Shown: in pieces, positions 57,003-64,000 of the stretch
Numbering within the stretch: the stretch's first letter is position 1
Layout of the letters: each line of letters begins with the position of its first letter
NCBI RefSeq assembly: GCF_020740795.1
Contig: NC_067284.1
Location: forward strand, 97,579,440 to 97,643,439
DNA from: Apus apus
Lineage: Eukaryota > Chordata > Aves > Apodiformes > Apodidae
DNA: 64,000 nucleotides
Direction: 5' to 3'
The notes under the pieces: generated by a model
Told to the model about the DNA's origin: nothing
What the model saw: the letters and a program-made list of their open reading frames with translations, nothing else
Databases searched by the model: none
Position numbers and translations under genes: made by a program

Positions 57003-60000
57003 TAGACTGTTCTAATAATACCAGTATATGCAAAGCACAGAAGTGCAGAGCCAAACTTCAGCCTAATTAGTGGCACTAAATGAATTCTGGAGCAGAGGCT
57101 TGCATAGAACTCTGGAGGTCTGCAAGGCCAGCATAAGGGATGTGCAGTTCATCCACCAACAGATGTGAAACAGTAAAAATTGCAAACTTGGCATTTTCAT
57201 ATGTCTGCACTGGTTGTCTGCAAAAAACATTGGAGTGGAATGGTGGTCAAGAGCTTTTGCAGTAATTTGCTTTAATTGATCAGAATCTAGTCTTAACTCA
57301 GTTAGTTAGTTAGAAATGTAAAATGTAAAATTTTATACTGAAAACAAGTTACAATGTTAGTGAAAAATAGCTACATCATTCTCCAAGTAAAATAGGAAAA
57401 AATGAATTGTCTTGTGCTTAAAACTAAATGATGGAGATTGTGTTGAGCAGACTGACACAGGAAACCAGTGGGTTGGGGGAAAGCCAACAGTTACCATAAG
57501 GCTATAATCAGCCTACTTGGCAGTGTCCACTGCAACTATAAAATCCTTTCAAAAAGTCCAGGTACCTGTGGTGCTAAGTTTCCTGAGTGCCAGAATTACA
57601 TTTGCCTTAGGTGAAAAGATGGTGCAAGACACATGTATAATCCAAATTGTTTTTAAACGCAAAAAACAAGCATAGACTCCAGCATGGACTCAACTGTTCT
57701 AGAGTGAAAAAAAAATAAATGTCTGCAATGAGAATTTATAAATTTCAGGTTTGATTCTGCAAGCCTGACCTTATGTAAGACAAAACAACAAAAGCAAAAC
57801 AAAACCAAATATTTGGTTTTGCTTTACATAAAGCAAGTATTTTCAAGGTTAGCATCCAGGAAATTTTGTATTACAGCTAAAAACCCTCCAATATTTCAAA
57901 GCTTTAGATGGGGAAGGACTGTGGAGTCACAAACCTCCTGGCAATTTGTTCAGCTTACACTGTGGTCATTTTGATCTGTAACCATAAAAGACCTAGTGAT
58001 AACTGACCTTCTATTTTTCCCTCATAGATAACAAAAAGTAAAATAAAAATGAAACAAAGATGCTTCACCTCTTCCAATGCCTAGAAAACACTGAATTTCT
58101 TCCTTTGCAGTTTTTCTTGGTGGGTATTTTCCCCCTTGATTCAGTTTGCTATGTTGTAGTATGGTATACTTCAGATTTTTTCCTTTTTTTCCATCTCTTT
58201 GTTTGAAGAGCATACAGCTGAGAAACAGTCTGTAACAGACGGCTGGGCACTTGTGTGTGCCATGAATGTGCTTGCAGCTGAAAAGCTTAGTGTCTGCCCA
58301 GGGTCTAGTAATAGTAAATGCAGGCAGACTTCTGGCTCCCATATGCACCTTTCTGCATACCATGAATTCCGTAGGCCAAGGGGGAGCTCAAGGTGGAAAT
58401 TTTCTGGTGCAATTTATGCTACCCAGGATGAGTGCAGAAGCTGTTTCACAGGCCCTTCCGCTGGGGTTTTATAGAGAATGCAGCTGACTGGAACTGAGTT
58501 TGTGTTCAGCATAGATTTCACAGTCAAAGCTAATTTACTTTTGAATTGGGTTTTCCACAAAATAGTATTTGTGGGAAAGTTTAAGATCAATTAAATTTCA
58601 TAATTTATTTTGATGGTTTTAAAAATAATAATCATTATATTTAAAAATTAAATAATCACTTGTCTTGGTTTAATTCACTGCTGTTAACTGTTAATCTAAC
58701 CACCTCTTTCAAAGTAATTCTAGTTAATGCATTCAAATAATAGATTTAAATGAAATACTGTGCTTAGCTTCAAAAAGCTCTTTGGAAAAATTGCATTCTG
58801 TCACTGTATATTTTCTCCCAGCAAGCTTTCTGATTACAAGAAAAGAGATTTTGTAATAAGAAAACAGTTCATCAGGAAATCCAGCAACTATAACTCTAAA
58901 CTTCATGATATTTGGAGTTTATTAGAACCTCATCTCTCAGAATCCTGCAAACAGTTCACAGCTCCACCTTTCACTCAGAATCACATTTATACTAAGAAAT
59001 CTGGAGAGAAGTTTGGAGAGCAATGCCTTACAGCACCAAAATCCTAAAGCACAGCAAAACCTGCATTTGTTTTCTGGGTTATTTAGAAGTATCCTCACTT
59101 CTCTAAACTAATCTTGAGATTTCTGTAAGAGTGGCATTGATGTTATCGCTGAGGAGTGTGTGGACATAGGAATAGAGTCAAATAGAGTCAAAACTCCCTG
59201 TGCCTACACACAGGTATCTTGGCCTGTTCACTGCCCTATTTCTGACACCTATGCTGTAGCGGCAAACCAGGCTGACTACAGGAATTGCTGACAGTTCTCC
59301 TGTCTTTGTTCCAAAATGCTGCTCTTGCAGTGCTGTTCAGATGTTTCTGTGTAAAGGAACAGCTTTTAGCCCTGTTAGGTATTTAAGAGTTTAGAAGGAA
59401 ATACACTTAAAAACACTATGGATGAACAGTGACCTACCTTTCTTCCTTGTGAAAATCTGGACCAAGGTCTGTGAATTCTTTTGTTCAAGGGCTTATGAGA
59501 AGGACAGCTCATCATTGTTCAGAGTTGTGAACTTCCCCATGAAAGATAAGAAACTTCTCAGTCCATCTGAGATTGTATGTTTCTGCCAGACTTTGAAGGT
59601 GGGGGAGAGCAGGCTGAATTTCTTACTGCTTTTCAATTGCAGTGCTTTCTTAATACTGTGCTGGATTCAGTGTAATTGGTCAAAGTCATTATAGATTCAA
59701 CTATAAACAACAAAAAAAGGAGATGGGTGGTAATTAAGGTTTAAGGTATCTGGAGCAACTCAGGCTATTAAGGTCTGATAGTCTTACTTATGTTGTGCTA
59801 CTTCTCAGCATGAGTAAAAGCAGAATTGAACCCAAGTGATCTAGTGCTTAAGAGTATAATCACCTCTTTGTTAATGGGAACTCTTGGCCAAGATTTTGGA
59901 GTTTATGTAAGATCATTATATAAGGTTATTAAATTGCATCCCACATGGCACTGTGAAGGTAGATCATCCTCACTGAAAAATGAATGCTAAGCTGAAGTAA

Positions 60001-60493
60001 GTCATAGAGGGATGTGCTCAGTAAAGCAAGTACCTAAAAAGGTTTTAGCAGCTCTGCAGTGTTCCAATTTAAAATGGAATAGATCTAAAATCCGGTAACC
60101 TTTTCTGCTTGTAAGGTCTGTACAACTTACAGTCTCTTTTCAAAGCCATGAGTTATATTCTCCTGCTGTATTTTCCACAGAAGTTGAATTCAGTGTACAT
60201 TTGGCAGACAAGCTTTCAGATTTTTCCAAGCTCTGCATTTTCCTTTTGGCCCCCATGAAGAATTTGGAAGCAAAGCTTTAGAATCAGTGTTATTTGCAAT
60301 GTGATCTTTGATGTCATTTTTATACTGATTCTTTCTTCTTTTAAAAAATGTTCAGAAGTGGATTGGTGGTGCAAAAACTAACCTGCTGCAAACCCCCTGA
60401 CAAAAGGAACATTCTTCTAAGATAACCATAAATATATCCAGAAATGTTTTGCAACATTTAAGATCTAAATTTAGTCTTTGCTAAGTTGAACAC
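57003..60493 (-). other. RGS17: RGS17 upstream intron, middle part
   Basis: AT-rich sequence with small local duplications, such as an 11 bp unit repeated at about 59174-59196 (AATAGAGTCAA twice). No exon, RNA gene or named repeat recognised. Confidence 0.55.
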
Positions 60494-61045
60494 AGAATCA
60501 CTGAAACACAGAACGGCTGAGGTTGGAAGGGACGGAGCTCTGGAGATCACCTTGTCCACCCCCACCTGTTCAAGCAGAGCGACCTAGAACAGGCTGCCAA
60601 GAATCATGATTGGATGAGTTTTAAATATCTGAAAGGCTGGAGACTCCACAGCCTGTCTAGGTAATCTGTGCTAGTACCTGGTCACTGTTACAGTTAGAAA
60701 GTGTTTCCTGATGTTCATAGGGAATCTTCTGTGTTCTGGTTTGTGCCCATTGCCTCCAGTCCTGTCACTGGGCACTGCTGAGAAGGGTCTGGCTCTGTCC
60801 TCTTTGCACACTTCCTTCAGGTATTTATCCACATTTATAAGATGCCCCTGAGCCAGCTCTTCTTCAGGTCAAACAGTCACAGGTTTCTCAGCCTTTCCTT
60901 GTAAGAGAGGTGCTCCAGTCTCCTAATCATTTTAGTAGCCTTTTGATGGACTCTCCAGTGTGTCCAGGCCCCTTGCAATGAACAGCCCAGACCTGGACCG
61001 AGTACTCTAGGTGTGGCCACCAGTGCCACAATCAACACGTTTACT
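60494..61045 (-). mobile_element. CR1 LINE, ~550 bp, in RGS17 intron
   Basis: Plus-strand words in order are ACAGAATCACTGAAACACAG, GGCTGAGGTTGGAAGGGAC, GGAGACTCCACAGCCTGTCT, GAGCCAGCTCTTCTTCAGGT, TTTTAGTAGCCTTTTGATGG and CTAGGTGTGGCCACCAGTGC. This is the reverse complement of CR1 from the post-RT region to the 3' end. It is in the same orientation as RGS17 and more diverged than the copies at 31.5 and 56.7 kb. Confidence 0.92.
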
Positions 61046-64000
61046 ACAATCGTATTTGAAGAAAGACTGAGACTGAAGAATATTCTTGGGTCTTCTTAAA
61101 AAATGCAATTATATTTATACTTCAGGGTGACTTCAGGGTGAAGGAGGGAAATGTTCGCAAGGTCAATGCAGGCTAAAAGGTATGAGAAAGGAGAATGGTC
61201 CTTTTAATGGGCAGTCTTGCTGATCTTGCTTTCCTGCTCTGCTCTTGTGTGACTTATTTAAACTACCTAGCTACAGATATTGCAGCTTAGCAGGCATCCA
61301 AAGGCAGATGGAAACTGCCAGCGTGCACTGTACCTGAGCTTCTGAAATAAAGGATGGTAACTTCCTCAAACTTACACTAGCACTGAGCAAAAGCTGTAAC
61401 TGTGCAAAAGAGGAAAGAAATAGTGATTTAAAGACATATGACTTTTCTAAGCTCTCCTTTTTCTCAGATATACTTAGTTCTTCTGAAAATCTGTAAGAAA
61501 ATATGTTCTCTGCTGGATTCTACTTTAAAGATACTACCTTACTTTTACATCATGATACTCACGCCAGAAGCTATTACAACTCTTGGAATTTTTTTGTCCT
61601 TTCTAGGATAAATTTCTAAGATTTTTGTTCTCAGATGTGGAATGTAATTTCTGTATAAGTAAGAAATTAATGGTTTGCCAAAGTTTGCTTGTCAGTGATT
61701 CCTAATGCAGTTACTCTAGCTTTGTTTCATTACCGTAGAGCCAGTTTCTGCTTTAAGCAAGTTTCAACTCAAGTATTTATTTCTCTTGTCAGGTCACCCA
61801 ACAGATAACTAGTCAGGCTGTCGATTTCATTCCTTCCTTCAGAATAATATTACCACTCACATACATCTTGTACAATGGATACATGTAATTATGAGACAAT
61901 CCGCAGTGTCCTTACTCCTGGCTATGGCTATTTTGCAAGCAATTCCTTCATATATTTGATACAATTAAAAGTGGCAGTTTTCTAGTGTTCAAAGAAATAA
62001 AAATTGTATTCTTTGAAAGGGCAACTGGATGACTAAAAGCCCTCCAAGCCACTAGCAAGCAAGCCTAATGGTCTCAGTTAATTCTGATAAATGGGCCTGG
62101 ACTCAGTTTCCATAGTGGCTTTTTTTATTATTCTTGATTTGCAGAGATGAAAATAGCAGCGACAGTAAATTGAGCCTGATTCAGGTCACTGCTTTGATTC
62201 CATAGATTTAGTTGCAGTTTCTAACTGGGAAGATATGTTTCAGAACATTCATACTAAATTCACATTTTTCTTCTTGTAAGGTATTGTAAAATTCTTCAGT
62301 TAAAGAGAGCTTTATGTATTTGTAAAGTATAATTTCTACCATGACGTTTATGAACACCATATGTTGTAAAATGACACTGGACCAGACTAGTTTACACTTA
62401 TACACAATATAATCAAATAAGATGGGGCATCTTCCACTTAATATTTGTCCAACTAACAAAGAGGATTGAGAACCATCATGCCAGTCTGTTTATATTACAG
62501 ACATCTGTTTTGATGGATATTAACTGCTTGTTTCCAGGTTTTCTGTTAGACAAAGTCCTGAGCTGAGAAGAACTTCCAACATGCGTGTCAACAGGAACTA
62601 AAGATACCCAGTGCTCTGTAATAGCTGTTTGATATCTGCTAGCATCAGGACCTCAGCCAGCTACTTCAGAAGAGCCAGAGTTGCCATCCAGACAAATACA
62701 TGTGCTGTGGAATTATTAAGGCTGACTAGACAAGATTTGCATCTCCGTTGCCTTTCTGCCTCACATAATGAATGGCTGGCCCACTTTTCTAGTGAGAGGA
62801 TCTCCATCTTGTAAGTGTTATCTTCTAGGGGTGCAGACTTGATTCCATGATACATTCTCTCATTTTTATCTCTTAAAAGCCCTAGACATTTGTTCCTGTT
62901 TTAACTGACAATTTAAACCTATTTGGAATGATACATGGCTAAAAACCAAACTTTGTAAGATGGAAATTTTGCTGCTAGCAGATTTTTCCCTTTTGGCTTG
63001 GAACTACAGATTGCACTTATTGTTGCAGATAAAATGGGCTTGGGAGGGTTCTCTGGCTCTGAAGCTGACTAGCACCATGTAGCCCTGGTCCATAAAGCCT
63101 ATATTCAATGTCTGCACCTGCGAAATATTATTGTCTGAGCCTGTGCTCTTTGACACTGCCCAGAACTTTGCCAGGGAGTTAGCACTTGCTAACAATTTAA
63201 CTCTATGGCAGATTGCTTGAGACTATATTAGATCCTGGCCCTGCTTAGTTTACCAGTATAGACACAGCTGAAGTGTTTAATTTGGATGTTTTTGTTGGTT
63301 TTACATGTGAAATATTTAAGTTTTTCTTATACTCCATGATGAATACAGTTCAGAGGATTTGCAAGGACCCATTTTGACCTTTCACATGCTTATCTGTTTT
63401 TGTGGTTTTCCGCATTCCTGCAGTTAATGCATCTTTGAGTAAATTCATAATTGTCAAATTTGCAATAAGGAAACAAAAAAACAGCCCAAACCCTACTGAG
63501 GGAGATTCCAAAGGCTCCAAACTCCTTACAGCTGAAAATCGCAATGTAAAATGTACTGAGGCATTCTTGGCCCTCTTGTTTGGTGGTTTGTTGTGGGGTT
63601 TTTTGTTTTTGTTTTTGTTTTTTTTTTTTTTTCCTGCAGCACAGTCAAGCTTTGCGCTGGTGACAGAAAATCTGTCATGACATTACGAATCTCCCTTCAG
63701 CCACTGTTCTGCAGACAAGAAGGGGAATAGCATTTTGGCACAGGCAGGTGGGAAACAGGCATGAGTGAAGAGTGAGAGCCAAGATGCTGATGCTCTAAAG
63801 CAATCCATCTCTTAAACAGCCTCGGAGGAAACATCAAGCTGCTTTACCCTGGTGGAGATGATTCTGTCATTGCTTTCTCTCCTGCTAGTCTCCCCAAGAG
63901 CAGCTGTCCCTAAGACACACTTGTGTGCTGAGCCAGGCCAGAATCAAGATAATTTTCTAAAGTTAACCTGATTTAGTCTGTTATCTCCTTCTGAGGAGCT
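61046..64000 (-). other. RGS17: RGS17 upstream intron, distal part
   Basis: No exon recognised up to the end of the window. An 11 bp tandem duplication (GACTTCAGGGT unit) lies near 61.12-61.14 kb. A T/G-rich tract with a run of 15 T occupies about 63583-63633. Confidence 0.55.
63583..63633. repeat. T/G-rich tract with long T run
   Basis: TTGGTGGTTTGTTGTGGGG then TTTTTTGTTTTTGTTTTTG and 15 T. The same compositional class as the tracts at 35.94 and 43.70 kb. Confidence 0.75.

Noticed and set aside
1-64000. CRISPR arrays, prokaryotic operons, integrated retrovirus-like elements or other exotic systems
   Set aside because: No regular direct-repeat arrays, no operon-style gene packing, and no paired terminal repeats or capsid/envelope-like frames were seen. 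The window is ordinary vertebrate sequence with LINE fragments.

Overview
The window looks like a piece of a bird autosome. It is AT-rich vertebrate intronic and intergenic DNA with two CpG islands, and it carries at least eight 5'-truncated copies of CR1, the dominant avian LINE. Three spliced protein genes lie head to tail on the minus strand in the order FBXO5 - MTRF1L - RGS17. From general knowledge this order and orientation match human 6q25.2. The species cannot be fixed from sequence alone.

Layout. 1-13.98 kb: no gene recognised. It holds a CR1 3' end (2.69 kb), a MIR-like SINE (5.79 kb), a GC-rich patch with a CTCF-like motif (7.5-7.75 kb) and a 1.5 kb CR1 copy with reverse-transcriptase remnants (10.18-11.64 kb). 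13.98-21.08 kb: FBXO5 (EMI1), with four coding exons reconstructed here to 408 aa, a probable non-coding first exon, and a CCAAT/CHR-type cell-cycle promoter in a CpG island. 21.1-23.2 kb: intergenic. 23.2-38.2 kb: MTRF1L, the mitochondrial class I release factor, with all seven coding exons reconstructed to 400 aa. Its CpG-island promoter has ETS and CCAAT sites. 38.7-44.65 kb: AT-rich DNA that must include the RGS17 3' UTR. 44.65-64 kb: the last three coding exons of RGS17 (171 C-terminal residues) followed by more than 13.6 kb of upstream intron. The N-terminal exon with the cysteine string was not found and probably lies beyond the window.

The three genes are not a functional pathway. FBXO5 restrains the anaphase-promoting complex, MTRF1L ends translation in mitochondria, and RGS17 switches off G-alpha proteins. 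They appear to be neighbours by conserved synteny. Exon boundaries come from reading splice sites and checking that phases join. All of the junctions agree in phase, and the joined proteins follow the human families as I remember them.

I found no convincing undescribed system. The most worthwhile leads are: the FBXO5 promoter and its start codon in exon 2; a ten-A run that sets the MTRF1L C-terminus; a GC-rich patch with a CTCF-like motif between FBXO5 and its left neighbour; a GC-rich block in the presumed RGS17 3' region; and recurrent A/C-rich (T/G-rich) tracts, two of them touching CR1 copies.
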